Source: Planctomycetota bacterium
Lineage (GTDB): Bacteria > Planctomycetota > Planctomycetia > Isosphaerales > Isosphaeraceae
DNA: 60,012 nt
NCBI GenBank assembly: GCA_021791715.1
Contig: JAJYWB010000035.1
Coordinates: 1 to 60,012 of the forward strand
Direction of reading: 5' to 3'
The notes under the pieces: model-generated
What the model was told of the DNA's origin: nothing
What the model saw: only the letters and a program-made list of their open reading frames with translations
Database searches by the model: none
Program-made: the position numbers and the translations under genes
Shown: piece by piece, positions 35,120-45,431 of the stretch
How the letters are laid out: every line of letters starts with the position of its first letter
Position numbering within the stretch: position 1 is the stretch's first letter

Positions 35120-38100
35120 ATGAAAGCGCGTTTGTTAAAATCGATCGTCGTCGGCGGTTTGATCGCCGCCGCGGCGGTCGCGGGATATCGCTTCTGGAAT
35201 CAACGGAGGTTCGATTCGACGCTCGCCGAGGCGCTCGCTTCGATCCGAAGAGGAGACGTTGAAACCGCGCGCGACCGTTTGGAACCGCTCGTTGAAAGCG
35301 ATCCCGAACGCCGCGACGGCGAGGCGGCTTACTGGCTGGGAACGTGCGAATGGAAACTCAACCGTCAAGATCGAGCCGCGATCGCATTCGAACACGTGTC
35401 TAGAAATAGTAATTATTGGTTCAAGTCGATCCGTCGACTCGTCGAATACGATCTGGAAACGGGTCGATACCGTCGCGCCGAGGATCGGATCGACGAGGCT
35501 AGGGGGGTGGCGAACGCTCGTCGCGACGCGAAAGCCGGCGCCGAGCTGCGCGAAATCGCGATCGAGCTTCTCCGCAAAGAGGCGCGCTACGACGACGTCA
35601 AGACGATCCTGCTGGATAACATTCGCTTGCGTGATCATGAAATTAACGCCGTGCGCAATCTCTGGTATCTCGAACGCGGCGGGGTTCCGCTCGAACGGCT
35701 CGCCGCCGAACTCGACCGCGCCGGGTCGAAATCCCCCGACGACGACCGCGTTCGGCTCGGCAAGGCGCGCGCGGCGCTCCTCGCGGGAAAAACCCGTGAA
35801 TCGAAATTATGGATTAATTCATGTTTGAACAAATCTCGTGATGATCAACCCGTCGCGCGGGCGCTGCTCGACTGGGCGCGGATCGCGGGAGACGGGCGAG
35901 CCGCGATCGACGCGATTTCACGCCTCCGAGACCGCTCGGGAGCCCTCGACAAACCGCTGATCCGATCGACCCGAGCGTGGCTGCGACAGCTTACGGGAGA
36001 AGTCGACGCCGAACGATCGGCGCTCCGCTCGCTCCTCGTTATCGAGCCGAACAACGCCCCGGCGCTCGATCGGCTCGCGGCTCTCGACGCCAAATCGGCG
36101 CCCGCCGACGCCAAAAAACTGCGCGAACGCAAGGCCGAGGTCGACCGCGCTCTCGATTCGTACGCGCAAAAAATCACGATCGCTGCAAATTATAACTCGA
36201 TAACTTCATATATTGATATGGCGCGAACCGCCGAATCGGCGGGGCTTATGATCGACGCTCTCGGCTGGGCCTCGGTCGCTCTCAACGCCGATCGCGATCA
36301 CGCCGAGGCGAAACGGATCGCCGAACGAACCAGCGCCGCGATCGCGCTCGACCCCGCCGATCCGACCGATTCGTGGGAGAGCCTGCGGAGCGAATTCGGG
36401 TCGATCGCCGCGGGATCGAATCTCGTTCAAACGGGCGCGAAGCCGAACGATCGAAGCACCGATTCGCGATCGGCGCCGCGCCCCGGAGATGATTCAAAAC
36501 GCGAATCGAGTCGCGATTCGCGATCGGCGGAAAAGAATATTCTCATTCAAAATGATTATGATCCGTCATCGAACGCCGAATCGAACCGGTTCGTCGACGG
36601 GATCGCGTTCGAGGATCTCGCCGCCAAATCGGGGCTTAAGTTCACGTACGACAACGGAGAATCGTCTGTTAAACATATGCCCGAGATGAACGGAGGAGGA
36701 GTCGCTCTGCTCGATTACGACGGCGACGGCTTGCTCGACGTTTACTTCACTCAAGGGGGATCGTTTCCTCCCGATCGGAAAAAATCGCACCACGGCGACA
36801 GGCTGTATCGCGCCGGGCGAGACGGGACGTTTAAAGACGTAACAAAACAATCACATCTGGATGATTTTCCCGAGGGATACGCTCAGGGGGTCGCGGTCGG
36901 CGATTACGACGGCGACGGCGACCCCGATTTGTTCACGGCGCGGTGGGGTTCGTACGCGCTTTATCGCAACGAGGGGAACGGAACGTTCGCCGACGTCACC
37001 GACGCCGCGGGGCTGGGGGGATTTCGCGACTGGCCGACCTCGGCGGCGTGGGCCGATCTCGACCGGGACGGCGATCTCGATTTATATGTGTGTCATTATT
37101 TAAAATGGGATCCCGCACACCCTCTCGTCTGCCCGCGCGACGACGGCAAACCCGTTCACTGCGGCCCGCGCAATTTGGAATCGCTTCCTGATCACGTTTT
37201 TAAAAATGAGAATGGTAAGTTTACTGATATGACGGAATCGAGCGGGATCGTCGATAAAGACGGCAGGGGGCTCGGAGTGATCGCGACCGATTTCGATCGC
37301 GACGGCGAAATCGACCTGTTCGTATCGAACGACGGAACGGCGAATTTTTTGTTTCATAACTTGGGCGATTGGCGATTCGAGGAGGTCGGCCATACCGCGG
37401 GAGTCGCGGCGAACGCTCTCGGAGGTTATCAGGCGGGGATGGGGATCGCGCGCGGCGATCTCGACGGCGACGGCGAACTCGACCTGATCGTAACGAACTT
37501 TTACGGCGAATCGACGTCGTTCTTCCAGGGAATCGGCTCGGGGCTCTTCACCGACCGCACGGGGGCGATCGGCCTCCGGGCGCACACCCGCGGCCTGCTC
37601 GGCTTCGGCGTCAAAATGTGCGATATCAATAACGATGGAATCGCCGATCTGATCACCGCGAACGGACACGTGAACGAACTGATCGGAATTCCTTACCAGA
37701 TGCCTGTTCAATTACTGATAGGAACGGGAGGAGGACGTTCGATCGACGCGACGAACCTCGCGGGTCCCGCGCTTTCAAGGCCGAGGTTGGGCAGGGCGCT
37801 CGCGGCGGGGGATCTCGACGACGACGGTCGGATCGACGCGGTCGTCCTCTTCCTCAACACCCCCGCCGCGTATCTTCATAATATCAGCAAGAACGAGAAC
37901 CGATTCGTTTCGATCAAGCTCGAGGGGACGAAATCGAACCGAGACGCGATCGGCGCACGCGTTACGCTCTACGCGGGGAAGATCGTCCGCACCGCCGAGC
38001 GGTACGGCGGCGCGGGCTTTCACGCCGCCGAGGATTTAAGGCTCCATTTCGGCCTCGGACAGGAAAAGCAGGTCGATCGCGTCGAGATCGCGTGGCCTTC

Positions 38101-38206
38101 GGGGCTCGTCGAAACGATCGGCCCGCTCGAGGTCGACGCGTTTTATCACGTCCGCGAGGGGGAAGCGAAGGCTCGATTGATTCGAAAAATCGCGGCGAAA
38201 CGCTGA
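35120..38206 (+). CDS. CRTAC1-type protein, tandem paralog (copy 2)
   Basis: A 1028-residue protein with the same order of parts as the gene before it: a membrane segment (8-23), TPR-like repeats (30-400), a linker rich in Ser, Asp and Arg (about 430-475), the FG-GAP/VCBS propeller starting at IAFEDLAAKSGLKFTYDNGES with loops such as DYDGDGLLDVYF, DYDGDGDPDLFT, DLDRDGDLDLYV and DLDGDGELDLIV, and the ASPIC/UnbV end (SNRDAIGARVTLYAG...VDRVEIAWPSGLVETIGPLEV). The two proteins can be aligned almost throughout, so the pair arose by tandem duplication and then diverged. A TACAAT box lies at 34971-34976. Function unknown; probably extracytoplasmic and calcium-binding. Confidence 0.88.
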   Translation: MKARLLKSIVVGGLIAAAAVAGYRFWNQRRFDSTLAEALASIRRGDVETARDRLEPLVESDPERRDGEAAYWLGTCEWKLNRQDRAAIAFEHVSRNSNYWFKSIRRLVEYDLETGRYRRAEDRIDEARGVANARRDAKAGAELREIAIELLRKEARYDDVKTILLDNIRLRDHEINAVRNLWYLERGGVPLERLAAELDRAGSKSPDDDRVRLGKARAALLAGKTRESKLWINSCLNKSRDDQPVARALLDWARIAGDGRAAIDAISRLRDRSGALDKPLIRSTRAWLRQLTGEVDAERSALRSLLVIEPNNAPALDRLAALDAKSAPADAKKLRERKAEVDRALDSYAQKITIAANYNSITSYIDMARTAESAGLMIDALGWASVALNADRDHAEAKRIAERTSAAIALDPADPTDSWESLRSEFGSIAAGSNLVQTGAKPNDRSTDSRSAPRPGDDSKRESSRDSRSAEKNILIQNDYDPSSNAESNRFVDGIAFEDLAAKSGLKFTYDNGESSVKHMPEMNGGGVALLDYDGDGLLDVYFTQGGSFPPDRKKSHHGDRLYRAGRDGTFKDVTKQSHLDDFPEGYAQGVAVGDYDGDGDPDLFTARWGSYALYRNEGNGTFADVTDAAGLGGFRDWPTSAAWADLDRDGDLDLYVCHYLKWDPAHPLVCPRDDGKPVHCGPRNLESLPDHVFKNENGKFTDMTESSGIVDKDGRGLGVIATDFDRDGEIDLFVSNDGTANFLFHNLGDWRFEEVGHTAGVAANALGGYQAGMGIARGDLDGDGELDLIVTNFYGESTSFFQGIGSGLFTDRTGAIGLRAHTRGLLGFGVKMCDINNDGIADLITANGHVNELIGIPYQMPVQLLIGTGGGRSIDATNLAGPALSRPRLGRALAAGDLDDDGRIDAVVLFLNTPAAYLHNISKNENRFVSIKLEGTKSNRDAIGARVTLYAGKIVRTAERYGGAGFHAAEDLRLHFGLGQEKQVDRVEIAWPSGLVETIGPLEVDAFYHVREGEAKARLIRKIAAKR

Positions 38207-38811
38207 ACCAGAGCGATACATTATCAATACATATGTTTTTTTCATGATCGTAATTCATAAATAAATAGTTTAAACGAATATTTTGATTCGACGACAGCGA
38301 TCGAGACGTTTCGGTCGGATGTTTCGCCTAATTTTTCACGCGCTACTTGCACGCGACGCCGATCCGATATCGTTCCGTGACCGACAATCGTGGAACTCGA
38401 ATCGTCGTCACACGCGAGCGGAAATCTCGTAAGAAATCGAGAGGGGTCGGGCTCGCCGCGATCCGTTCGGTTGGGGGGGGGCGAATTCAGAGTCACGATG
38501 ATATTGTTGGTTCTTGTGACTGAATCTTGATCGAGGGCCGGCGATCGTCGACGTTCGTGATACAATAGACACGAGAGCGTCGACCCGCTTCGTGCGAATC
38601 GATCGTCGGGGATTTCTGCCAAAGTTTCGCTGCGCCGGTTTTACCGACATTGCGGATTCTCATTCGCGTGATCGGCGGATTGGTTTTTCACGGCTGTGAG
38701 AGGTTGTGCAAAGGTTCCTTCACGCTTTTTTTGATCGACCGCGATCGATGTTCATCGATTCAACTCGAGCGATGATCCCCGTTTGAACTTCATGCTTAAG
38801 AAGGCTTTGAG
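38207..38811. other. Intergenic stretch before the 1459-residue surface protein
   Basis: About 600 bases with no convincing gene. A minus-strand open frame (38242-38622) has no domain and no ribosome site. There is a run of nine G at 38473-38481 and a TACAAT box at 38561-38566 pointing to the next gene, with no clear -35 element. Confidence 0.45.
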
Positions 38812-41800
38812 ATGTTTTTCCGCAATTCGAAAGCGACGAAACAAACGAAAGTGTTGCGAACGGTTCGGCGCGGCAGGCTCGTCGACTTCGAGGCGCTCGA
38901 GAGTCGTCGGTTGCTCGCGACGGTCGATTGGATCGCCTCAGGCGGAGGCGATTGGAATTACGGCGCCAACTGGAGCACCGGGAACGTTCCGGGACCGAAC
39001 GACAACGCGGTGATCAACCTTCCGGGATCGCCTCAGATTCTGATCGATAACGCCCCCGCGACGGTTCAATCGGTCACATCGACCGATCCGATCTCGATCA
39101 GCTCGAACGGTTCGTTGACGGTTTCTTCGAGCTCGACGATCTCGGGCGGACTGACGATGACGGGGGGATCGATCACCGCGACGGGCTCGGGAACGAATTT
39201 CACGGTCTCGGGACCGACTTCGATATCGGGAGGGCAATTTTACGCTCAGAACGGCGGCGATCTCTCATTCGAAAATCTTTCTCAATTCACTGTTCCGCCG
39301 GGCGGAATAAGCGTCGTTTTTATTTCGTCGGGAAGCGGAAGCCAAATCAACCTGCCCGCGCTCGAATCAATCGACGCTACAGCAAATAATGTACACATGA
39401 TTTTTACATCGAGTTCGGGAGGTTCGATCAACGCTTCGTCTTTAACCGAGTTGAATTTTAATACTCAAACGGGAAGTCAGATCAATATCGGCGCTGACGG
39501 ATCGAACAGCGTGATTGATTTTCCGGCTCTCACGTCGTTAATCGGCGCCGATGTATTTGGGAACGATTCGGTTTATCAGAGCATCGGTATCAATATCGCG
39601 ACTGGAGGAGATTTCATCGCCCCTCATGTCGTATCGCTTCAGGGAACCGATTTTTCAATCGACGGATCAAACGATTCGTTTCTTAATCAATTGACTTCGT
39701 TTACCGACGGAGTTCTCACGATCGACGGCGGTTCGTGGACCCTCAATTCGTTGTCGGACATCACGGGTTCGGGAATATCGGTTTCGTCGGGGGGGAGTTT
39801 GTCGGCGCCCGCCGTGACGAGTTATTCAAATCCGACGTACTTCGGCAATCCGTATTACGGCGCCGCTTCGTTTTCGGTCGACGGATCGGGAAGCTCGCTC
39901 ATTTTATCGAATCTTTCAACCGTTAATAACATCAATAATAACCTCACGTTTCAAGCGACGGACGGCGGTTCGCTTTCCGCGCCGGCTCTCACTTCATTGA
40001 ATGATCCGGCTAATGACGTCTTGATCACGATCGGTTCACTGGGAGCGAACAGTTCGATCGATATGAGCGGGTTAGTCGATTTATCTGGAATCTTCACGTC
40101 CCTTCCTTACCCTCCTGTTAATCAATATAATATTCATATCTCAAACTCCGCGACTTCGACGATCGACTTCTCGAGTTTATCGTCGATGAACGGAGTTTCG
40201 GCGACGTTCCACGGTTCGGCGAACGAAAACCTGGGAGATTGGTCGGAATTGACTAACAGTTCGGTTTCTATTTCAGGAGGTTCATATACGTTCGCATCTT
40301 TTGCGAATCTGAACGGATCGAGTTTAACGATCTCGTCGTCCGCCATGCTTAATTTGCCGAATCTCGTCACGTTTGCGACTTCCAATGGAATTCCTCCAAG
40401 TTTAGAGGCCGACGGCGCGGGTTCCATCCTCAGCCTTTCATCTCTCAATTTGATTGTCGTCTCGAATGATTCCTTGAATTTCACCGCGTATTCGGGAGGA
40501 TCGATCGATCTTCCGGCGCTTACGACGATCGACGATTTGAATCCAAATTCATCGATCTCTTTCAATGCGACGGGAACGAACAGCGTCGTGAATTTGCCGA
40601 GCCTCAAAACATTTGAAGCTTCCGGAGTTCCGAACGCGAACGATCTTAACGCGCCTTTTATCGGATCATCCGGCGGACTGATGATGTTCGACGGAGGTTC
40701 GATCTCGGCGCCGCAATTGACTATTACAAAAGGTGTATTGCTATCGATCGGTTCAGGAACATTTTCCGCCGATTCATTAACGACGATGACCGATTCCGAA
40801 ATTTCCTTGACCTCGGGATCGTACACTCTTAATACCATTTCGAACATCGACGGAACCTCGATCAATCTCACCGGCGGATCGACTCTTTCACTCCCGAATG
40901 TAACAAGCGCTACTTATTCATCAACTTCGAACGCGTCCAACCAGTTGTTCTCCGGAGCGTCGATCGAGGTGACGGGAGCGGGTTCCACGCTCATTCTCTC
41001 GTCGCTCCAATCGATCACGGGCGAACAGGCGCTCGCGATCGCCGTCTCGAACGGCGGATCGATCGAGGCGCAGGCGCTGACGAGCGCGACGGGAGTCGAA
41101 GTTTCGCTCGACTCGGCGAACGTCGTCGATTTCAATTCGTTAACGACGTTCACTTACGGTGAATTTCAGCTCCAGACGGGAACGCTCCAACTGAATTCCC
41201 TCGCGAATATCGACAATTCCACATTTAACACGTCTCAAGGAGGCGTGCTCACTTTGCCCGCCGTGACGACTTACCTCAATTCGACTTCGAACTTTATTTA
41301 TCTTTCAACGTACGGAGCGGGTTCGATCCTCAGCCTCCCCAATCTCGCGTCGATCGGTTCGTCGACTTTCGCGATTCCGATCAACGCGTACTCGGGAGGG
41401 CATACTTTACTCCCCGGTCTCAAAACGATCGATTTAACAAACCCCTCGATCACCGACGCCGTGATCGTCTTATCCACCGGAGCGAACAGCTTCGTCGATT
41501 TATCGGGGCTCGTGAATTTTATCGGCTCGAATAACGATTCCACCGCTCCCTCGGCCGTCAACATTTTTAGTGCGATCACGTATACGAACGGCGGAGTCGT
41601 CCTCGATCCCAATCTCACTACGATCGAAAATGTGAACATCACAACCGACCCAACCGCCGTCTTGACGATTCCGCCGAGTCAATCGGTCTCGTATTCAATC
41701 AACACCGGAACGTTGATCACCGGAAGCGTTAACGTTCAAGGCTCGCTCGGCGTTCAAAACGGAGGATACCTCGGCGTCCTGGCGCCCGTAGCGATCGCGA

Positions 41801-43191
41801 ACTCGGGGTCGCTCAACGTCGCGCCTGGAGGAACGATCTATTTTTATGGGAATCTGCTGGGATCGCCGCAATCTCCGAGCGATTTTCAACCCCTGGGAAC
41901 GGTCGACCTAATTGACTCATCGGCTTCACCCGCGGCGCCTCAACTCCTCGAAGCGATGTCGGCCGATCTCGGCGCCGTCCCGGCGGGGTTCGTTCATAAT
42001 TACGCTTATGGAACGCTCAATCTTTGGAGCGATTCGTCGGTCGAACTCGTCGATCAAACGCATAACACGAACACGACGACCCCCGAGGCGGTCTACGCGA
42101 ACGAACTGATCGTCCCGCAAGGGGCGACTCTCAATCTGAACGGGCTCCATTTATACGTTCGCGGCGCTCAAATCGCCGGGACGGTTGTCGGCGGATCGGT
42201 GACGATCGTACCCGTCACAAACGCGATCACGCCGGGAACACCCGCGTTCGGGGGGCTTTCGATTCCGGGCTCGGTCGACTCGTGGACGTTCACAGGGACC
42301 GCGGGCGAATCGATCGCCGCGGCGCTCAATCCAGGCGGAGGAGGGCCGATTCCTGCGTTCCCGCCGCGTCTCGACTTCGGTCAAATCGAACTCGTCGATT
42401 CGAGCGGAACCGTCCTCGCGACGGCTTCGAGCGCGACCGCGGGTTCGACGGCTCTTATCAACGGATTCACACTCCCGTCGACCGGAACGTATACGATCGA
42501 CGTTCAGGCTTCGACCGCGGCGCCCGCGAGCACGGGGAATTACGTCCTCTCGGTTTATAACGTCACCCCCGTCGTCGCTCCGCTCGCGCTCAACGCGCCC
42601 GTTTCGGGAACGATCGACAACCCGTACGCTGTGAATCAATATGTGTTCAACGTACCGGCGGGATCGCATGTTCAACTTCAGGTACTTTACCGATCGTCAA
42701 GCGACGTGACGTTCAATTTGAACGGACCGGGCGGATTCGTCGGTTTCGCGAACCTCGGCTCGAATTCGTCCGTCGTCGAACTTCCCGTTTCGGGAACGTA
42801 CGTTTTGACGGCGCACGGCGACGGCTTTTACGGGGGTTCTTACACGGTCGTTCTCGGTTATTCCCAGCCCTCGGTCGCGCGTCCCGCGGCGGTGATCACC
42901 CAACACGTAAAGATCGCCCGAATTGAACAAGCGAGAATCGAGCATGAGCGGTTTCTCGCTTACGAAAGGCTGATCCGAATCGAGGCTTACGACCGTTTGA
43001 AAGCGATCGAGGCTTACGAACACGCTCGTCCGCACCCGAGATTCGCGTCGTTCGCGCGTCCGGGATCGTTCCCGGCGGGTTTCGCCGCGAACCGAGAATC
43101 GAAAATTCCGCCTGGGGCCGCGTTCGACCAGAATCAAAAGGAACTTAAATTCTTGTTCCTTGAGCACGAACGGCGGCGGGCGTCGGAATAA
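38812..43191 (+). CDS. Giant exported surface protein with PPC-like domains and a charged helical tail
   Basis: A 1459-residue protein behind AAGAAGG. VDFEALESRRLLATVDW (24-40) is the LExR motif, followed by WIASGGGDWNYGANWSTGNVPGPNDNAVIN, the opening of many beta-helix surface proteins. About 60-1090 is a long Ser/Asn/Leu-rich beta-solenoid with repeats of the kind LTSLNDP...SSIDMSGLVDLSG and GSILSLSSLNLI. At about 1140-1250 (AFGGLSIPGSVDSWTFTGTAGESI...TGTYTIDVQAS) and 1260-1340 lie two pre-peptidase C-terminal (PPC)-like domains. The last 100 residues (RIEQARIEHERFLAYERLIRI onward) are strongly charged and helical, unlike the rest. Likely a cell-surface or matrix protein. Its last codons are repeated downstream. 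Confidence 0.85.
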   Translation: MFFRNSKATKQTKVLRTVRRGRLVDFEALESRRLLATVDWIASGGGDWNYGANWSTGNVPGPNDNAVINLPGSPQILIDNAPATVQSVTSTDPISISSNGSLTVSSSSTISGGLTMTGGSITATGSGTNFTVSGPTSISGGQFYAQNGGDLSFENLSQFTVPPGGISVVFISSGSGSQINLPALESIDATANNVHMIFTSSSGGSINASSLTELNFNTQTGSQINIGADGSNSVIDFPALTSLIGADVFGNDSVYQSIGINIATGGDFIAPHVVSLQGTDFSIDGSNDSFLNQLTSFTDGVLTIDGGSWTLNSLSDITGSGISVSSGGSLSAPAVTSYSNPTYFGNPYYGAASFSVDGSGSSLILSNLSTVNNINNNLTFQATDGGSLSAPALTSLNDPANDVLITIGSLGANSSIDMSGLVDLSGIFTSLPYPPVNQYNIHISNSATSTIDFSSLSSMNGVSATFHGSANENLGDWSELTNSSVSISGGSYTFASFANLNGSSLTISSSAMLNLPNLVTFATSNGIPPSLEADGAGSILSLSSLNLIVVSNDSLNFTAYSGGSIDLPALTTIDDLNPNSSISFNATGTNSVVNLPSLKTFEASGVPNANDLNAPFIGSSGGLMMFDGGSISAPQLTITKGVLLSIGSGTFSADSLTTMTDSEISLTSGSYTLNTISNIDGTSINLTGGSTLSLPNVTSATYSSTSNASNQLFSGASIEVTGAGSTLILSSLQSITGEQALAIAVSNGGSIEAQALTSATGVEVSLDSANVVDFNSLTTFTYGEFQLQTGTLQLNSLANIDNSTFNTSQGGVLTLPAVTTYLNSTSNFIYLSTYGAGSILSLPNLASIGSSTFAIPINAYSGGHTLLPGLKTIDLTNPSITDAVIVLSTGANSFVDLSGLVNFIGSNNDSTAPSAVNIFSAITYTNGGVVLDPNLTTIENVNITTDPTAVLTIPPSQSVSYSINTGTLITGSVNVQGSLGVQNGGYLGVLAPVAIANSGSLNVAPGGTIYFYGNLLGSPQSPSDFQPLGTVDLIDSSASPAAPQLLEAMSADLGAVPAGFVHNYAYGTLNLWSDSSVELVDQTHNTNTTTPEAVYANELIVPQGATLNLNGLHLYVRGAQIAGTVVGGSVTIVPVTNAITPGTPAFGGLSIPGSVDSWTFTGTAGESIAAALNPGGGGPIPAFPPRLDFGQIELVDSSGTVLATASSATAGSTALINGFTLPSTGTYTIDVQASTAAPASTGNYVLSVYNVTPVVAPLALNAPVSGTIDNPYAVNQYVFNVPAGSHVQLQVLYRSSSDVTFNLNGPGGFVGFANLGSNSSVVELPVSGTYVLTAHGDGFYGGSYTVVLGYSQPSVARPAAVITQHVKIARIEQARIEHERFLAYERLIRIEAYDRLKAIEAYEHARPHPRFASFARPGSFPAGFAANRESKIPPGAAFDQNQKELKFLFLEHERRRASE

Positions 43192-43287
43192 GTCGAGCGG
43201 TTTCATTCGAACTTGAGTCTTCAACCTGCGTCGACAATCGCTGCCGCCGACGGGCGTCGGAATAAGTCGAGCGGTTTCATTCGAACT
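43177..43287. repeat. Perfect 37-bp direct repeat spanning the stop codon of the surface protein gene
   Basis: 43177-43213 and 43251-43287 are identical over 37 bases. The first copy contains the final codons (GCGTCGGAATAA) and 22 bases after the stop; the second lies 74 bases downstream in non-coding DNA. The remaining stretch up to 43574 shows no gene. Confidence 0.92.
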
Positions 43288-43574
43288 CGCTCCGATTCGT
43301 TGAATCGACATCGATCGGGGGTTTCGGGCTCGCTCGCGGAGTCGCTTTTGGACGCCGTTTCGAAATTCGTCTCGGCGCGCAAGCTATTTTGAATTCACGC
43401 TTGAGTTCGCGCTCTTCGTGTTGTATACAGGTAGAACACGGAACGAGGAGGGATCGGAATCGCTCGATGTCTTCGATCGCCGCTCTCGGTTTCAACTACC
43501 TTCGTCTCGACCTTTAATCCCTTATGGCGCCCCGATCCTCGACGGTTTGGGGCGGACATGTGGAGGTCGTATCG

Positions 43575-45275
43575 ATGCGCGGATTTATGATCGCGGTCGC
43601 GCTCGTCGTGGCGGTCGTCTCGGCGCGCGCTCAAGAGAGCATTCCCCTTCAAACGATGACGGCGATCAAAGACGCGACGGTGATGATCACGACGACCGTC
43701 GAGGGAGACGCCGACAAATCGGCTTCGGGATCGGGGTTTTTGATCCGGGTCGAGGGTAAAACCGCGTTTTTTGTTACCAACAACCACGTGATCGACCCCG
43801 GCGAGACGCGGATCGGCGCCAAAACGAAACTGCGGGTGATCCTTCGAAGCGGAACGAAACAGGAGCGAAGCGCCTCGGCCGAGGTCGTCGCGGCTTCGGC
43901 CGAGCGCGACCTCGCGATCCTTAAAACGACGACGCTCGCCGATCTCCCTCAACCGATCGATATCGATCAAATCCCTGAACTTGTCGAAACGATGCAGGTT
44001 TACATGTTTGGATTTCCTTTTGGGAAGGCTTTGGCGATGGGTCGAGGAAGTCCCTCGGTGGTGATCGGCAAGGGGATGGTGTCGAGCGTGCGGCGCGACG
44101 ACAAAGGCGAGGCGTATTCGGTGTTGATCGACGGCGCGCTCAATCCGGGCAACAGCGGAGGGCCCGTCGTCGACGTCAAGGGAAGACTCGTCGGGATCGC
44201 GGTCGCGACGATTCGGGGAGCGAATATCGGAATCGCGATCGCTCCCGCGGAGTTGAACGCGATGCTTTTGGGAAAGCCCGACGCGATCAATTTCGCCCTC
44301 CTGGCGAAGCACGGCGAAACCGTCGATCTCGCGGTCGACGCCCCGTTGTTCGACCCCCTCAATCGTATAAATATGCTAGAGTTTTTGTATGTGATGGGAA
44401 ATCAATCCGTTTCGCGCGAAGGCAAGACGATTAAACCGCTCGCGGGGGCGAGCAAGGTCGCGCTTAAGGTGTCGGAGAGGCGCGGGACGGCGACGATCGC
44501 GGTCAAACCCGCGGCGAACGGAAACATCGATTTAACCTATCAGATCGCCTACGGCGACGGTAAGCGCGGATTGCTTTACACCAAGCCGATCCGCTACGTT
44601 CTCGCGCCGACCCTCGCGGCGAAATCGGCGCACGGTTCCAAGAAGGGCGCCAAAACGAACCTTCAGGGAGACGTGATCGACCCCGACGGCGATTGCGACA
44701 TTCGGATCGAAGACGGAGCGATCGCGATCGAGGTCCCAGGGACGCACCACGACCTCAACGCGTCGATCGGCAAGTTCAACGCTCCGAGGGTGTTGCGTGA
44801 GGTCAACGGCGATTTCGAGGCGCGGGTGAAGGTGACGGGAGATTTTCAGCCGGAAGAACCGACGACCCGCGACGGCGCGTTACCCTACCACGGCGCGGGG
44901 CTTGTCGTTTGGGTCGATCAAGATCGCCATTGCCGGCTCGAACGGGGCGCCGTTTTTCGCAACGGTCAAATCGGCGCATTCTTGTTGTTTGAACGACGTG
45001 AGGCCGGAGATCGAACCGTGAACGATAACGGCGCACTTTCTAAAGGAGATGTTTATTTAAAGATTACTCGGAAGGGATCGCGGGTGACCGCGGCTTCGAG
45101 CAAAGACGGAGTCGTTTGGACGCGAAGTCGGCCGGTCGTCGTCGACTGGCCGGCGCGGGTGAAGGTGGGGTTGGAGGCGGTCAATTCGGCGTTCTCGCCT
45201 CTTTCGGTGCGCTTTGAAGAATTCTCGCTCGACGAACAGGGACGATCGTCGAAATCGACTTTGAACCGACGCTGA
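43575..45275 (+). CDS. Exported trypsin-like serine protease (S1C/DegP-like) with a lectin-like C-terminal domain
   Basis: A 566-residue protein; the start (MRGFMIAVAL) follows GGAGG by 8 bases, while a longer frame lacks a ribosome site. Signal peptide 1-19. The trypsin-like domain has His71 (TNNHVID), Asp112 (ERDLAIL) and Ser194 (NPGNSGGPV), so the triad is complete. No PDZ domain follows; after a spacer comes a domain at about 380-555 (LQGDVIDPDGDCDIRIEDGAIAIEVPGTHHDLN...GLVVWVDQDRHCRLERGAVFRNGQ...SKDGVVWTR...VGLEAVNS) resembling the concanavalin-like DUF1349 fold. The same domain ends the next gene. It probably acts outside the cytoplasm, with the second domain binding a glycan or surface. 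Confidence 0.85.
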   Translation: MRGFMIAVALVVAVVSARAQESIPLQTMTAIKDATVMITTTVEGDADKSASGSGFLIRVEGKTAFFVTNNHVIDPGETRIGAKTKLRVILRSGTKQERSASAEVVAASAERDLAILKTTTLADLPQPIDIDQIPELVETMQVYMFGFPFGKALAMGRGSPSVVIGKGMVSSVRRDDKGEAYSVLIDGALNPGNSGGPVVDVKGRLVGIAVATIRGANIGIAIAPAELNAMLLGKPDAINFALLAKHGETVDLAVDAPLFDPLNRINMLEFLYVMGNQSVSREGKTIKPLAGASKVALKVSERRGTATIAVKPAANGNIDLTYQIAYGDGKRGLLYTKPIRYVLAPTLAAKSAHGSKKGAKTNLQGDVIDPDGDCDIRIEDGAIAIEVPGTHHDLNASIGKFNAPRVLREVNGDFEARVKVTGDFQPEEPTTRDGALPYHGAGLVVWVDQDRHCRLERGAVFRNGQIGAFLLFERREAGDRTVNDNGALSKGDVYLKITRKGSRVTAASSKDGVVWTRSRPVVVDWPARVKVGLEAVNSAFSPLSVRFEEFSLDEQGRSSKSTLNRR

Positions 45276-45431
45276 AGCTCGCACGAGCCGAACGCTTGAT
45301 AACTTACGGAATCGCGCTCGATCGCTCGCGACGACTCTCGAACGACTTCGTCCTTTTTTCTCGATCCGATCGGCGTGAACGGTTTCATCGTGATTTCGCC
45401 GAATCTTGACGTGTCGAAATCGCCCAGCGCC

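Noticed and set aside
38242..38622. Minus-strand open frame of 126 codons in the gap before the large surface protein
   Set aside because: No recognisable motif, no ribosome site, and its translation has the mixed composition of non-coding frames.
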